NCBI GenBank assembly: GCA_963682175.1
Contig: OY821775.1
Location: forward strand, 6,792,501 to 6,856,500
Reading direction: 5' to 3'
Origin: Triglochin maritima
Taxonomy: Eukaryota > Streptophyta > Magnoliopsida > Alismatales > Juncaginaceae
DNA length: 64,000 nt
Each line of letters starts with the position of its first letter. Positions within the stretch are counted from its first letter, which is position 1. A model generated the notes under the pieces. That model was given only the letters and a program-made list of their open reading frames with translations, was not told the DNA's origin and made no database searches. The translations under genes and the position numbers were made by a program. Below, in pieces: positions 63,020-64,000 of this stretch.

Positions 63020-63540
63020 AAACTAAAATATTAGTAGATTGGGGGTGTGAACTTGATAAAACTAACAGGGGCGTGAAGGTTTGATAAATAGGAGTGTGAA
63101 CTTTATGCAGACATAGATAAGTAAGTTCTGCGAACAAATCAGATTCAGAGCTGATGCAATCATACAAATACCTATATTAAGATTCGAAATGTGAATATGA
63201 ATATCGAAATGGATTATTTATGGATATGGAGAGTGCATATCTTATTTGAGCGTTAGTGGATACAATAAGCAGAGGTGTGAACTTAGATATGAGAAACAGG
63301 AGTGTGATTTTAATGCAGACATAGATAATAAAAGTTCGGTGAACAAATCAGATTCGGAGCTGATGCAATGGTACAAAATATCTATACTAACAATTCGGAA
63401 TGTGAATATGAATATCAAAATGGATTACATATGGCTATGGAAAGTACATATTTGTCTTTGAACACTAGTAGAATGTAGATGTGATATACAGGGGTGTGAA
63501 CTTAGTTATAGTAGACAAGGGTGTAAACTTAAAGTAGGTA
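63020..63540. repeat. Tandem repeat with ~208-bp period
   Basis: Blocks such as GCAGACATAGATAA, GAACAAATCAGATTC and GAATGTGAATATGAATATC occur in the same order about 208 bp apart (for example 63107 and 63315). A third partial unit, with AGGGGTGTGAACTTAG, begins near 63490. Confidence 0.75.
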
Positions 63541-63739
63541 TAAATAAATAAGACACCCGAACTGATCAAAATTCATAGCTGATACTGCTATGTCCCTAAA
63601 CCGGATTAGGATTGGATTAGGGTTAAGTGAGGTTTGACTTGGAGGTGAGAGGGAGGTATGGTGAGTAGTGAGGTGAAGTGATGGAGGTAAGGTGGGGTGT
63701 AAGGGAAGTATGGTGGGGAGTGCTTGGGGTGTAGGGTTT

Positions 63740-63950
63740 TTGGGTTTTTAAACCAACCAACACCATCTCCTTTCCTTTCCTTTCTTTTCCTTCATCCTCA
63801 CCAAGCATCCATCTTCTTCCTCAGTGGCTCGAGCTCAGGCGGAGGAGGTTGCATTGGCGTGAGGCTTGCGGAGGTTGACGAGCGAGGAGGATCACCGGAG
63901 GCAACGGAGGCGCGAGCGAGGCTCCGGCGGGTTCGTTGCGTTTTCGAGGT
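63740..63950 (+). other. Possible transcribed leader at the right edge
   Basis: A CT-rich stretch (CTTTCCTTTCC) is followed by GC-rich sequence and a good donor-like site, CGAG|GTATGCC, at about 63949. This is the composition of a plant 5' leader exon reading off the window, but no start codon or domain confirms a gene. An LTR-associated leader is another possibility. Confidence 0.25.
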
Positions 63951-64000
63951 ATGCCGCTCCTTAGTGTGGTTTGTTTGTTGACCCTCATGTGAGGGATGCG

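Noticed and set aside
1..64000. tRNA genes, CRISPR arrays and bacterial-type operons
   Set aside because: None seen; the tRNA-like string at 29685 is a retrotransposon primer site, and direct repeats here lack CRISPR spacing and cas genes.

Overview
This window is plant nuclear DNA. It contains genes with many short exons and GT-AG introns, an ATL-type RING-H2 gene, a Ty1/copia retrotransposon primed by initiator tRNA-Met, hAT and MULE miniature elements, and long AT-rich introns and spacers. Codon use and family matches fit a dicot-type angiosperm; I cannot name the species. I recognise five protein-coding genes and derived exon structures by hand. The four multi-exon models close in frame: 1444, 517, 489 and 876 codons before the stop.

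Layout. 1-1.2 kb: repeat remnant carrying paired GGTCGACC palindromes. 1.27-1.75 kb: GA-rich minisatellite and a degenerate terminal repeat. 2.1-21.6 kb (+): a very large glycine-rich, Cys-rich, multi-pass membrane protein gene with a spliced, uORF-rich 5' leader. 23.5-24.35 kb (-): a solo LTR whose U3 holds a second palindrome array. 26.5-27.4 kb (-): single-exon ATL RING-H2 ubiquitin ligase. 29.4-32.4 kb (+): a copia element with apparently identical LTRs and a perfect 5-bp target duplication, but with the reverse transcriptase/RNase H region missing and a gag frameshift. 34.6-36.2 kb: a second copy of the remnant seen at the left edge, with the largest palindrome array and a minisatellite. 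39.0-39.6 kb: hAT miniature element. 40.5-44.2 kb (+): SPT2 chromatin protein. 44.8-47.7 kb (-): ALG8 glucosyltransferase. 49.0-60.5 kb (-): peroxisomal LON2 protease ending in SKL. 61.1-62.0 kb: MULE-type foldback element just upstream of LON2. 63.0-64.0 kb: tandem repeats and a possible leader.

The genes act in separate processes: cell-surface protein, ubiquitylation, histone handling, N-glycan precursor assembly in the ER, and peroxisomal protein quality control. They do not form a pathway. From memory, homologues of the glycine-rich gene and LON2 are near neighbours in Arabidopsis (At5g47020 and At5g47040), so the window may be an expanded syntenic block.

The most unusual signal is the palindrome array. 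Three separate loci carry tandem modules in which two copies of the 8-bp palindrome GGTCGACC, or close variants, lie 22 bp apart (about two helical turns). The modules recur about every 64 or 73 bp, and one array sits directly upstream of a TATA box inside an LTR.
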